Source of the DNA: SPCO01 sp964427285
GTDB taxonomy: Bacteria; Chloroflexota; Limnocylindria; Limnocylindrales; CSP1-4
Length of the DNA stretch: 64,000 nt
Assembly (NCBI GenBank): GCA_964427285.1
Contig: CAYRTS010000004.1
Span: forward strand, 22,475-86,474
Direction of reading: 5' to 3'
Positions 13,369 through 21,949 of this stretch are shown one piece after another. The notes below the pieces were generated by a model, which was not told where the DNA came from, ran no database searches, and saw nothing but the letters and a program-made list of their open reading frames with translations. Made by a program: the position numbers and the translations under genes. Numbering within the stretch: position 1 is the first letter of the stretch; each line of letters begins with the position of its first letter.

Positions 13369-14809
13369 CAGCCAGTCGGCCGAGGCCAGGGCGTTGACCG
13401 ATCCAGCCGATGCCCCATCGGCCAACGGCACGACGACGCCACCCACCGAAGCGGGCGCCTCAAAACCGCTGGAGGCCGACCTTGGCCGAAGACGATTCTT
13501 TCGAGCGTTCGCAGGCGAGCTGATCCATACGGCCGCCACGGTGGCCGGCGCGGCGCAGGTCCTGCAGCGCGCTTCGGCCGAGGCAGCCAGCGCGATCCTT
13601 GATCCCGCGTCGGTCGCCCTGCCGATGGATGGCGGGTCCGGGGACCCTTCCATGGGCGGCTCCGGGGGTGCGTCCCGGGCCGCGTCCGCGCCGACCGGAT
13701 TTCGGACCGCCTTTCGCGAGGAGGATGGCGTCCTGATCCTGATCGATCAGCGCCGGCTGCCCGACGCCCTGGTCGAATACCCGTGCCGATCGGCCGGCGA
13801 GGTGGCCTTCGCGATCCGCGAGATGATCGTTCGAGGGGCGCCGGCCATCGGGCAGGCGGCAGCCATCGGTCTGGCCTTCTCGTCCGATCGATTGCGGACC
13901 TCCCGTCCGTACGCCCGACGGGCGACGTTGCGCGGCTCGGCCAACGCCTTGATCAATGCGAGACCAACGGCGGTCAACCTGCGCTGGGCGGTGGAGCGCG
14001 TGATGGCCCGCTTCACGGAGATCGGCGAGCTGTCCGAGGACGGTGATGCGATCGCCGACGCCATGCGCGCGGAGACGGACGCCATCGTCATGGAGGCGAC
14101 CACGGACCACGGTCGACTGGCCGCCTTCGGGCTGGATGTGCTGCCGACGCCGGATGGGCGGCCCGTGCGGATCCTGACCCACTGCAACACGGGACCGCTC
14201 GCCTGCGGCCAGTTCGGGACCGCACTGGGCGTGGTCCAGGCGGCCCATCACGCCGCCCGCCCGATCCATGTCTGGGTCGATGAAACCCGCCCGTATCTCC
14301 AGGGCGCCCGGCTGACTGCCTGGGAACTTGCCCAGGCCGGCGTACCGCACACGCTGATCCCCGACGTCGCGGCCGGACACCTGATGGCCCAGGGCGAGGT
14401 CGACGTGATCCTGGTCGGGGCGGATCGCGTGGCAGCGAATGGCGACACGGCCAACAAGGTGGGGACCTACACGCTTGCCGTCCTGGCGGCCCGCCACGAT
14501 ATCCCGTTCCTGGTCTGCGCCCCGACCAGTTCGGTGGACCTGGCCACCCCGAATGGCGCGGCCATCGTGATCGAGGAGCGCAAGGCGATCGAGGTGCTGG
14601 AGTTTCGAGGGGTGCGGATCGCACCACCCGGGACGGAAGTCCGCAACCCTGCGTTCGACGTAACCCCGGCCGAGTTGATCAGCGGAATCGTCACCGAAGA
14701 GGGCGTGCTCCGCGGTCCGTACGAGGCGGGTCTGGCCGACGCCACGGAGCGGTCGCAGGCGCGCCGGGCGGCCGCCCGCGAGGCCGGGGCCCTCGGTCTG
14801 GCGCGATGA
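13316..14809 (+). CDS. mtnA: S-methyl-5-thioribose-1-phosphate isomerase with an N-terminal extension
   Basis: The core from about 13700 on is MtnA of the methionine salvage pathway. It has the substrate loop REMIVRGAPAIG, the catalytic cysteine in THCNTGPLACG and the catalytic aspartate in GADRVAANGDTANKVGTY. The family is usually 340-370 residues; here about 125-130 residues precede the core. They include LGRRRFFRAFAGELIHTAAT, a twin-arginine-like start followed by a helix rich in A and Q, then a G/S/P linker. The start is uncertain: ATG 13316 has GGAG seven bases upstream but overlaps apt by 53 bases; ATG 13334 and TTG 13394 are alternatives. It is probably co-transcribed with apt. Confidence 0.85.
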   Translation: MGAIGSMAGASRASSSIDSQSAEARALTDPADAPSANGTTTPPTEAGASKPLEADLGRRRFFRAFAGELIHTAATVAGAAQVLQRASAEAASAILDPASVALPMDGGSGDPSMGGSGGASRAASAPTGFRTAFREEDGVLILIDQRRLPDALVEYPCRSAGEVAFAIREMIVRGAPAIGQAAAIGLAFSSDRLRTSRPYARRATLRGSANALINARPTAVNLRWAVERVMARFTEIGELSEDGDAIADAMRAETDAIVMEATTDHGRLAAFGLDVLPTPDGRPVRILTHCNTGPLACGQFGTALGVVQAAHHAARPIHVWVDETRPYLQGARLTAWELAQAGVPHTLIPDVAAGHLMAQGEVDVILVGADRVAANGDTANKVGTYTLAVLAARHDIPFLVCAPTSSVDLATPNGAAIVIEERKAIEVLEFRGVRIAPPGTEVRNPAFDVTPAELISGIVTEEGVLRGPYEAGLADATERSQARRAAAREAGALGLAR

Positions 14810-14840
14810 GGTCTTCCTCGAGCGTCGGGACGGGCGGCTG

Positions 14841-15707
14841 ATGGCGTCGATTGCGCTCCGTCGTCGCGACTCGATCGTCGCCCGCTCCACCACGGACCGC
14901 TCCCTGCTCAGGGCGTTCCTCGAGAGCGATCGGCTCTACGCGGCGTACGCGATCTGCGACCTCGAGGAGCGCGAATTCAATCGGACGCGCTGGGGGCTCG
15001 CCCGCGACGGCGACACACCCGTCGCGGTCGTCCTCGAATACAACGGTCCGACGCCGCAACCGCTGTTCGTGATGGGTCGCCGGGACGGCATCGAGGCCGT
15101 GTTGCGCGACGTGATCCATCCTCGCCTCGCCTATGTCGCCGTCCCATCCGACACCCTACCCGCGATCGAGACGGTCTATCGGGTCGATCCCGGGCCGGAG
15201 ATGGTCCGGATGTGGGTCGACCGGACCCGCTTCCGACCCTATCCGGCGACCGTGGAGCGGCTCCTCCCAAGCGAGATCGGTGACCTGAACCGGCTCTACC
15301 AGCTCGGGTTTGCGTCGTGGCTCCCGCCGGCAACCGTGGCCGAGGGTGTCTACTACGGCATGCGCGTCAATGGCCAGCTCATCGCCGCGGCGGGGACCCA
15401 TGTCGTGAGCCGGACCGCGCGGCTGGCGGTGGTCGGCAACGTCCTGACCAAGCCGGACTACCGCGGCCGCGGGTTCGCCACGGCCGTGACCGGCGCCGTG
15501 ACCGCCGAATTGCTGCGCGACTGCGACCAGGTCGCCCTCAACGTTCGCGCCGACAACCCGCCCGCGCTCAACGCCTACCGACGCCTCGGCTACACGGAGC
15601 ACCTGCGCTTTGAGGAGCGCCTCGTCCATCGACTTGGTTCACCATGGCCATCCATCAGCGCGCCACTGCGGCGCTGGTTCGCGCGCAAGGAGATCGACGC
15701 TCGATGA
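14841..15707 (+). CDS. GNAT-family N-acetyltransferase
   Basis: A 288-residue protein with two GNAT-like halves. The C-terminal half has the acetyl-CoA pyrophosphate loop as PDYRGRGFATAV and the following NVRADNPPALNAYRRLGY, which are intact. The N-terminal half (LESDRLYAAYAICDLEEREF) looks like a degenerate copy, as in GCN5-related proteins of DUF1999 type. The substrate is unknown. The stop overlaps the ahcY ATG (ATGA), so it is translated with the methyl-cycle genes, although no methyl-cycle role is known for this family. Confidence 0.85.
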   Translation: MASIALRRRDSIVARSTTDRSLLRAFLESDRLYAAYAICDLEEREFNRTRWGLARDGDTPVAVVLEYNGPTPQPLFVMGRRDGIEAVLRDVIHPRLAYVAVPSDTLPAIETVYRVDPGPEMVRMWVDRTRFRPYPATVERLLPSEIGDLNRLYQLGFASWLPPATVAEGVYYGMRVNGQLIAAAGTHVVSRTARLAVVGNVLTKPDYRGRGFATAVTGAVTAELLRDCDQVALNVRADNPPALNAYRRLGYTEHLRFEERLVHRLGSPWPSISAPLRRWFARKEIDAR

Positions 15708-16981
15708 GCACCACGACGAACCCGCCGGCCCACGACGTCACCAATCTCGGCCTCGCGGCCGAGGGCGTCCGCCGGATCGAATGGGCCGAGCGCGAGATGC
15801 CCGTGCTGCGCCTGATCCGCGAGCGCTTCGAGCGCGAGCAGCCCCTGGCGGGTCTGCGGATCGGGGCCTGCCTGCACGTGACCACCGAGACGGCCAACCT
15901 CATGCGGACGCTCAAGGCGGGTGGAGCGGACGTCGTCCTTGCGGCGAGCAACCCACTATCGACCAAGGATGACGTGGCGGCGGCGCTCGTGGCCGTCTAC
16001 GGGATCGCCACCTACGCCCGCCGCGGCGAGGGCCGCGACACCTATTACGCCCACCTCAACGCGGTCGCGGACACGCACCCCCAACTGACGATGGATGACG
16101 GCTGCGACCTTGTGTCGCTCCTGCACACTTCGCGTCCGAGCCAGGTCGCGGAGGTCCTGGCCGGCACGGAGGAGACCACCACCGGGGTGATCCGCCTGCG
16201 CGCCATGGCTGCGGACGGTGCCCTGGGTTTTCCGGTCATCGCGGTCAACGAGGCCCAGACCAAGCATCTGTTCGACAACCGCTACGGGACGGGCCAGAGC
16301 ACCCTCGACGGAATCCTGCGCGCGACCAACATCCTGATCGCCGGGCGCCAGGTGGTGGTTGCCGGGTATGGCTGGGTGGGCAAGGGGATCGCCGCGCGGA
16401 TGGCCGGCCACGGCGCCCATGTCGCGGTGATCGAGGTCGATCCGGTCCGGGCGCTTGAGGCGCTGATGGACGGTTACCAGGTCAAGACCGTCGGCGACGC
16501 AGCCGCCTGGGGCGAGTTGTTCATCACCGCCACGGGTAACGTCAACGTCTTCCGCCGCGAGCACTTCGCGGTGATGCGCGACGGGGCGATCATGGCCAAC
16601 TCGGGCCACTTCGACGCCGAATTGGACCTCACCGCGCTGCGAGCGATGGCCGAGGGCCACGTCCGGGACGTCCGCGAGAACGTCCAGGAATTCGACCTTG
16701 GCGGCAAGCGCCTGAACCTGATCGCGGAGGGCCGCCTGGTCAATCTCGGCGCCGCCGAGGGCCACCCGGCCGCGGTGATGGACATGAGTTTCGCCAACCA
16801 GGCCCTGTCGGCGGAATACGTGGCGCTGCATCACGCCGAGCTGGAACCCCGGGTCTACATCGTCCCGGAGGCGATCGATGCCGAGGTCGCCCGACTGAAG
16901 CTGGCCGCCTTGGGCATCACCCTCGACGCGATGACGGAGGAGCAGGCCGCCTACGTGTCATCGTGGCAGCACGGGACCTGA
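15704..16981 (+). CDS. ahcY: Adenosylhomocysteinase
   Basis: A 425-residue NAD-dependent hydrolase that splits S-adenosylhomocysteine to adenosine and homocysteine. Visible signatures are CLHVTTETANLMRTLKAGGA, the NAD-binding GYGWVGKGIAARMAGHGAHV and the C-terminal NLGAAEGHPAAVMDMSFANQ. It lacks the roughly 40-residue insertion of eukaryotic and proteobacterial enzymes, so it is the short type seen in archaea, Thermotoga and Chloroflexota. The start ATG overlaps the upstream GNAT stop. With metK just downstream it forms the two ends of the SAM-dependent methylation cycle. Confidence 0.96.
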   Translation: MSTTTNPPAHDVTNLGLAAEGVRRIEWAEREMPVLRLIRERFEREQPLAGLRIGACLHVTTETANLMRTLKAGGADVVLAASNPLSTKDDVAAALVAVYGIATYARRGEGRDTYYAHLNAVADTHPQLTMDDGCDLVSLLHTSRPSQVAEVLAGTEETTTGVIRLRAMAADGALGFPVIAVNEAQTKHLFDNRYGTGQSTLDGILRATNILIAGRQVVVAGYGWVGKGIAARMAGHGAHVAVIEVDPVRALEALMDGYQVKTVGDAAAWGELFITATGNVNVFRREHFAVMRDGAIMANSGHFDAELDLTALRAMAEGHVRDVRENVQEFDLGGKRLNLIAEGRLVNLGAAEGHPAAVMDMSFANQALSAEYVALHHAELEPRVYIVPEAIDAEVARLKLAALGITLDAMTEEQAAYVSSWQHGT

Positions 16982-16983
16982 GC

Positions 16984-17022
16984 GCCCCGGCACCTGAACC
17001 GGACCAACGGGTCATCCGGGGC
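16984..17022 (+). terminator. Weak hairpin after ahcY
   Basis: GCCCCGG (16984-16990) pairs with CCGGGGC (17016-17022) across a 25-base loop that contains a smaller GACC/GGTC stem. It begins two bases after the ahcY stop and lacks a T tract. It may weakly separate ahcY from metK or simply be GC noise. Confidence 0.3.
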
Positions 17023-17038
17023 CCCGTGCGAGCCATGC

Positions 17039-17044
17039 TAGGCT
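17039..17044 (+). promoter_or_regulatory. Leaderless-type -10 element before metK
   Basis: TAGGCT ends seven bases before the metK ATG (17052). That spacing puts the expected transcription start at or next to the start codon. No Shine-Dalgarno sequence precedes the ATG, which supports a leaderless mRNA. Confidence 0.5.
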
Positions 17045-17051
17045 CCGCGCC

Positions 17052-18269
17052 ATGAGCATCGTCGACGCCGCCCACTACCTGTTCACCTCGGAGTCGGTCA
17101 CCGAGGGTCACCCGGACAAGCTGTGTGACCAGGTCTCCGATGCCATCCTCGACGCCATCATTCGCCTGGACCCCTGGGCGCGCGTTGCGTGCGAGGCGGC
17201 CACGACCACCGGTCTCGTGGTGGTCCTTGGGGAGATCTCGACCAATACGTACGTGGATCTCCAGGCCGTCGTGCGCGAGACCGTGCGCGACATCGGTTAC
17301 ACCCGGGCCGACTACGGGTTTGATTACCTGACCTGCGGAACGCTCGTCTCGGTCAAGGAGCAGTCCCCGGACATTGCCCAGGGCGTCAACTCCGCGCTCG
17401 AGGTCCGCGACGACGCAGCTCCCGCCTATGAGCTCGGCGCTGGCGACCAGGGCATGATGTTCGGGTTCGCCTGCCGCGAGACCCCGGAGCTGATGCCCCT
17501 GCCGATCGCCCTGGCGCATCGCATGGCGCGCCGGCTGGCCGAGGTCCGCAAGTCCGGCCAGTTGCCGTATCTGCGCCCCGATGGCAAGACCCAGGTGACC
17601 GTCGAGTACGAGCGCGGCGTCGCAAAGCGCGTCCGAACCGTGGTCGTGTCAGCCCAGCACGACCCGGATGTGCGAATCGAACGTCTACGCTCAGAGATCG
17701 TCGAGACGGTCATCCGACCGTCCATCCCGGCGGAGTTGCGCGAGACGGACCCGATCATGCATGTCAACCCGACCGGGCGGTTCGTGACAGGCGGCCCGAT
17801 GGGCGATGCCGGCCTGACGGGGCGCAAGATCATCGTCGACAGTTACGGCGGGATGGCACGCCACGGTGGCGGCGCCTTCTCAGGCAAGGACCCGACCAAG
17901 GTGGATCGCTCGGCGGCCTACGCCGCGCGGTGGGTGGCCAAGAACGTGGTAGCCGCCGGGCTCGCTGACCGCTTCGAGGTGGAGGTCGCCTACGGCATCG
18001 GGATCGCGCGGCCGATCAGCTTCTCCGTGGACTCGTTCGGCACCGGGCGGATCGACGACGCCGCGATCCAGGCACTGATCGAGCGCCACTTCGACCTGCG
18101 CCCGGCATCGATCATCGCGGCGCTCGACCTGCGCAAGCCGATCTACCAGCAGACCGCCGCCTATGGGCATTTCGGGCGTCCCGACCTCGACCTGCCGTGG
18201 GAGCGCACGGACAAGGCGGCGCTCCTGGCCTCCGAGGCAGGACTGCCGGAGCCGGTGCCAGTCGGCTAG
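17052..18269 (+). CDS. metK: S-adenosylmethionine synthetase
   Basis: A 405-residue enzyme making SAM from methionine and ATP in the cytosol. The family blocks are all present: FTSESVTEGHPDKLCDQVSD at the N-terminus, the GAGDQGMMFGFA loop, the metal/phosphate segment GGPMGDAGLTGRKIIVDSYG with GGGAFSGKDPTKVDRSAAY, and the C-terminal DLPWERTD. Length is normal. It is preceded by a leaderless-type promoter rather than a ribosome binding site. Its stop is only three bases from the convergent stop of the polyamine permease gene. Confidence 0.97.
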   Translation: MSIVDAAHYLFTSESVTEGHPDKLCDQVSDAILDAIIRLDPWARVACEAATTTGLVVVLGEISTNTYVDLQAVVRETVRDIGYTRADYGFDYLTCGTLVSVKEQSPDIAQGVNSALEVRDDAAPAYELGAGDQGMMFGFACRETPELMPLPIALAHRMARRLAEVRKSGQLPYLRPDGKTQVTVEYERGVAKRVRTVVVSAQHDPDVRIERLRSEIVETVIRPSIPAELRETDPIMHVNPTGRFVTGGPMGDAGLTGRKIIVDSYGGMARHGGGAFSGKDPTKVDRSAAYAARWVAKNVVAAGLADRFEVEVAYGIGIARPISFSVDSFGTGRIDDAAIQALIERHFDLRPASIIAALDLRKPIYQQTAAYGHFGRPDLDLPWERTDKAALLASEAGLPEPVPVG

Positions 18270-18272
18270 TCG

Positions 18273-19241
18273 TCAGGTAGGCTCCTCCGCCACGGGCAGG
18301 GCGACCGCCTGAGTCTGGCGCTGGGGCCCATCGCCCACCCGATCCTGACGAACCTGCCGCCGATAGACCAGGCCGACGATCACGAGGGCCGTGACGGTCA
18401 CCGCGAGCACCATGCTTGCGATCGCATTGATCTCCGGCGTGATGCCACGTCGGATCGAGGCGAACACGTACATCGGCAACGTCGGCTGACCGGCGCCCGC
18501 GACGAACGACGCAATGACATAGTCGTCGAAGCTGAACGTGAATGCGAGCAGCGCGCCGGTGATGATGGCGGGCCATAGCTGCGGCAGCGTGACATTGACG
18601 AACGTCGGAAAGGGCGGGGCGAACAGATCGAACGATGCATCGGTGAGCGATCGATCCATCCCGGCCAGGCGCGCGCGGACCAGCACCATGACGATCGCCA
18701 TCGTGAACAGGACATGTGCCGCCACGATCGTGTGCAGGCCGGTCCCGATCGTCGGCGGGGCACCCAGGCGCGCGCTCGTCCAGAGGTAGTCCAGCCAGGG
18801 GTTCACCCAGCCGAACACGTTGACGAAGAAGATCAACGTGGCGATCCCGATGACGATCCCCGGGATGATGATCGCGACATAGGTGATCGCATCGAAGACG
18901 GCACGCACGGTGCGCGAGGTTCTCTGGAGTGCGAGCGCCGCGATCGTCCCAAAGGACGTGGCCAGGATCGCGGTCCACGCCCCGACGATCACGCTGTTGC
19001 GCAGCGCGGCCATGGCGAACCTGTCGTCCAGGGCATAGGCGTACCAGCGCAGCGACAGGCCTCGAAGCTCCCCGGTCCGCTCGCCGGCATTGAAGCTGAA
19101 CATGACGACGAGGCCGATCGGGACGTACAGGAAGAGAAACACCAGCGCGGCGTGGGATCGCAGGACGCGATCGACCCATCGACCGGCGCGGTCCACCGAG
19201 AGCCGGCTGGAAGCTGTTCCCGTCGGCGTCCCCTGGGTCAC
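18273..19241 (-). CDS. potC: Spermidine/putrescine-type ABC permease, PotC-like (set 1)
   Basis: A 322-residue inner-membrane permease with about six transmembrane helices. The first helix region reads LVFLFLYVPIGLVVMFSFNA and the EAA-like coupling loop lies around MDRSLTDASFDLFAPPFPTF. TFSFDDYVIASFVAGAG is characteristic of PotC. I place the start at the GTG at 19241, which overlaps the potB stop (GTGA); a longer frame to 19286 exists. It pairs with the PotB-like permease upstream and must use the PotA encoded at the head of the locus, since no ATPase is encoded in this set. Confidence 0.88.
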   Translation of the reverse strand: MTQGTPTGTASSRLSVDRAGRWVDRVLRSHAALVFLFLYVPIGLVVMFSFNAGERTGELRGLSLRWYAYALDDRFAMAALRNSVIVGAWTAILATSFGTIAALALQRTSRTVRAVFDAITYVAIIIPGIVIGIATLIFFVNVFGWVNPWLDYLWTSARLGAPPTIGTGLHTIVAAHVLFTMAIVMVLVRARLAGMDRSLTDASFDLFAPPFPTFVNVTLPQLWPAIITGALLAFTFSFDDYVIASFVAGAGQPTLPMYVFASIRRGITPEINAIASMVLAVTVTALVIVGLVYRRQVRQDRVGDGPQRQTQAVALPVAEEPT

Positions 19242-20152
19242 AGGATCGAGACTTCGCGCCGTACCTGGCCGCGCGAACCCAGCCACAGGTACAGGCTGAC
19301 CGCGACGAGGATGACCAGGATCAGCACGATCGCGGCCGCTGAGCCGAATGGCCAGTTGCGCGACTGGAGGAAGAGATCGACCAGCGCGTTGCCGATGAAG
19401 AAGACCTTCCCGCCACCCAGCAGGGCTGGAATGATGTATTCGCCCATGATCGGGATGAAGACCAGCATGACGCCGCTGAGCAGACCGGCCGCACTCAAGG
19501 GGAGGGTCACCTGTCGGAAGGTCGCCAGCCGTCCCGCGCCCAGATCCTTCGACGCTTCGAGCAGCCGCTTGTCCAGCCGCTCCAGGCTGACGTAGAGCGG
19601 GAACACCATCAGCGGCAGGTAGTTGTAGACGATCCCCAGCATGACCGCCAGCGGGGTGTTGAGGAGCACGATATGACCCGCTCCGGTCCGTTCCAGGAAT
19701 GCCGGGATGCCGTTGTTGCCGAGAATCGTCAGCCAGGCGTAGGTCCGGATGAGGAAGCTTGTCCAGAACGGGACCACGACGAGCACGAGCAGGAGCGTCC
19801 GCTTCGCGCCCGCCCGCGTCGCGAGGTAGTAGGCCAGCGGATACCCCACGACAAGACAGAGCAGCGTTCCGCCGGCCGCCATCCAGAGTGCGTTCGTGAA
19901 CGCCGTCGCCCGGGTCGGAAGCTCGAGGTAGTTGTCGAGCAGGAAGGCGGGAGCATAGCCGCCTTCAGGGGCGCGAGCCCCGAAACTGAACACGATGAGG
20001 ATGACGAGCGGCGCGAGCAGCAGCAGGAAATACCACGCGCTCGTCGGCCCAAGCAAGATCGCGGTGACAAGGCGTGATCTCCGGCGCGCCGCGACGGCGC
20101 GCGCGAGCCGGGCCTGGTCGCTCGGCTCGCGCGCTGCTCCGCCCGCCGTCAA
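19238..20152 (-). CDS. potB: Spermidine/putrescine-type ABC permease, PotB-like (set 1)
   Basis: A 304-residue permease with six predicted helices and the PotB signatures VVPFWTSFLIRTYAWLTILG and the coupling loop LLEASKDLGAGRLATFRQVT. The start codon is a TTG overlapping the stop of the upstream binding-protein gene (TTGA); no separate ribosome binding site is needed. It forms the other half of the membrane channel with the PotC-like protein of set 1. Substrate class (polyamine or related cation) is inferred from the family. Confidence 0.88.
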   Translation of the reverse strand: MTAGGAAREPSDQARLARAVAARRRSRLVTAILLGPTSAWYFLLLLAPLVILIVFSFGARAPEGGYAPAFLLDNYLELPTRATAFTNALWMAAGGTLLCLVVGYPLAYYLATRAGAKRTLLLVLVVVPFWTSFLIRTYAWLTILGNNGIPAFLERTGAGHIVLLNTPLAVMLGIVYNYLPLMVFPLYVSLERLDKRLLEASKDLGAGRLATFRQVTLPLSAAGLLSGVMLVFIPIMGEYIIPALLGGGKVFFIGNALVDLFLQSRNWPFGSAAAIVLILVILVAVSLYLWLGSRGQVRREVSIL

Positions 20153-21360
20153 GCGGACTTGAATCGCGCCCAGAGTTCGGCTCTGGCCTCACTGGTCAGG
20201 AGCTCGGCCGTCCCGAACTCGAGCTTGGTGAGGGCGGCCGCGTCGGGGTACGTGATCTTGTTCGAGGTCACCGCCGCCGGGAGCTGTTCGATCATTGCGC
20301 TGTCCACGAGTGGCGCCCCATGGAACACGGCGTCCTGCGCCGCGATCTTGGGTGTCGCCATGAAGTCGAGGAACGCGTAGGCGGCCTCACGATGCGCCGT
20401 GCCGGTCACGACGGCGAAGAAATCGGACCAGATCTCGCCCCCATCCGAGGCGATGACGTACTCGATCTCGGGGATGTCGCGGTTGAGCTGCACCGCGTCG
20501 TTCGTCCAGGTCATCGCGACCCAGGCGTCCTCCGCGCGCATTGGCGGCTGGTAATCGCTCGTGATCGCGAACAGGTGCTTCTTGACGGCGATCAGCAGCT
20601 CCTCGGCCTTGGCCAGTTCCGCCGATTCGACGGAATTGAACGAGTAGCCGTGGTAGACCAGCGCGTTCCCGATCGAGGTCAGCTGGTAGTCGTGGATCGT
20701 CACCTTGCCGCTGTAGTCGGTCTGGGCGAGATCGAAGAAGTCCTTCCAGGTCGCCATCGGCTTGGTCACGTGTTTCGTGTTGATCGTGTAGCCGGTGGTG
20801 CCCCAGTCCTTGTTGAACCCGTAGAGCGTGCCCGAGCCGGCCGGATAATACCCGGGCGCGAGCAGGCTCTGGTCATAGCGCGTGATGTCGAGGTGCGGCA
20901 GCTTCGCGAGGTCGAGCGGCTCGACCAGCTTCTTGCTGCCGTACGTATCGAACGTGTAGTTGGTTGGGACCAGCACATCCCAGCCCGTGTTCCCGATCAG
21001 TAGCTTGGCCAGCATCTCCTCGTTTGAGCCGAGCGGATTGAGCTCGACCGCGACGCCAGTCAGGTCGGTGAACTGCTGGATCGTCTTCGGATCGTGGTAG
21101 TTCGGCCAGGTCGTGATCAGGAGCTGTGTGCCCAGATCGACGCCCGATGGAGGCGCCCAGTCCGCGGTCGGGTCAATTGCCGCCCCGGCGGTCGGCGCGG
21201 GTGCCACCGCCGAGGCCGCCGGCGAGGCGCCTGACTGCGGAGCGCAAGCGGCAACGATCGCGGACGCCACCCCGAGCCCGGTCACCTGCATGAACCGTCT
21301 GCGGGAGATCTTCCCCTTCTGCCAGTCCTCGTAGTGTCGCCAGAACTCGCTTCGATCCAT
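20149..21360 (-). CDS. potD: PotD-like extracellular solute-binding lipoprotein (set 1)
   Basis: A 403-residue binding protein. The N-terminus has a twin-arginine motif (SRRRFMQVTGLG) leading to a lipobox-like VAAC, so it is probably exported folded by Tat and lipid-anchored. The mature part shows the family-1 solute-binding fold typical of PotD (LLITTWPNYHDPKTIQQFTD, TNYTFDTYGSKKLVEPLDL, KDWGTTGYTINTKHV). The ATG at 21360 has a strong GGAGGAGG upstream; a longer frame to 21408 lacks one. A separate promoter-like box lies at 21404-21409, so set 1 may be transcribed on its own as well as from the potA promoter. Confidence 0.9.
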   Translation of the reverse strand: MDRSEFWRHYEDWQKGKISRRRFMQVTGLGVASAIVAACAPQSGASPAASAVAPAPTAGAAIDPTADWAPPSGVDLGTQLLITTWPNYHDPKTIQQFTDLTGVAVELNPLGSNEEMLAKLLIGNTGWDVLVPTNYTFDTYGSKKLVEPLDLAKLPHLDITRYDQSLLAPGYYPAGSGTLYGFNKDWGTTGYTINTKHVTKPMATWKDFFDLAQTDYSGKVTIHDYQLTSIGNALVYHGYSFNSVESAELAKAEELLIAVKKHLFAITSDYQPPMRAEDAWVAMTWTNDAVQLNRDIPEIEYVIASDGGEIWSDFFAVVTGTAHREAAYAFLDFMATPKIAAQDAVFHGAPLVDSAMIEQLPAAVTSNKITYPDAAALTKLEFGTAELLTSEARAELWARFKSA

Positions 21361-21403
21361 CCCGTGTGCCTCCTCCACCCTGACCGTTTGCTTGATCACT
21401 CGG

Positions 21404-21409
21404 AGCATA
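21404..21409 (-). promoter_or_regulatory. Possible internal promoter (-10 TATGCT) of Pot set 1
   Basis: On the minus strand TATGCT lies 43 bases upstream of the set 1 potD ATG, followed by a leader carrying GGAGGAGG. The 87-base gap here is the largest inside the locus, which supports an internal promoter. No good -35 element is seen. Confidence 0.35.
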
Positions 21410-21447
21410 GCCCGTTCGGGTCGAGATCCTCCGCCCAGTCGCGCGCC

Positions 21448-21936
21448 CTATCCCCGGGCGAAGGTGGCGAAGGCGGCGAAGGCCGCGACGCCCGCGTCCG
21501 CCGCGCGCTGGTCCTGGGCCGCGTCGCCGCCGCTGACCCCGACCGCGCCAACCAGCACCCCGTCGCGTTCCAACGGCATGCCTCCAGCGAAGACGATCGT
21601 TCGGCCACCGGCCACGGATTCGTATCCATAGAACTCCGTCCCTGGCTGGACGATGGGCGCAAGGTCGCGCGTCGGCATCCGGTTGACCAGCGCGGTGAAC
21701 GCCTTGTCGCGGGCGAGCGTGATCCCGACCAGGTCGGCTGCATCCATCCGCTCGAACGCCACGAGCTGGTCGCCCGAGTCGACGACCGCGCAGCTCATCG
21801 CCACGCCAAGCTCGCGTCCAATCTGCTGGACCGCGACGATGATCGCGCGCGCCGCCCCCAACGTGAGTCCCGCCGCCTGCGACGCCGTTGGCCCCCGCCA
21901 CGAATCGACATTGTCCAATGGAGGCATCGCTGCCAA
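21448..21936 (-). CDS. GlcG/HbpS-family protein
   Basis: A 162-residue protein of the GlcG/HbpS (DUF336) family, which folds into a single compact domain. The family signature is clear: LTLGAARAIIVAVQQIGREL, SCAVVDSGDQLVAFERMDAA, ARDKAFTALVNRMPT and VGAVGVSGGDAAQDQRAADA. Members bind heme or small ligands, or accompany glycolate and diol catabolism genes; the role here is unknown. It sits inside the polyamine ABC locus, 13 bases after potC of set 2, so it is probably co-transcribed. The first codon is a TTG at 21936 or an ATG at 21927; neither has a good ribosome binding site. Confidence 0.85.
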   Translation of the reverse strand: MAAMPPLDNVDSWRGPTASQAAGLTLGAARAIIVAVQQIGRELGVAMSCAVVDSGDQLVAFERMDAADLVGITLARDKAFTALVNRMPTRDLAPIVQPGTEFYGYESVAGGRTIVFAGGMPLERDGVLVGAVGVSGGDAAQDQRAADAGVAAFAAFATFARG

Positions 21937-21949
21937 CGGGCCCGCCGGC

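Noticed and set aside
16982..17051. SAM or SAH riboswitch upstream of metK
   Set aside because: Only 70 bases, no conserved SAM or SAH aptamer core, and a leaderless-type promoter leaves no room for a leader RNA.
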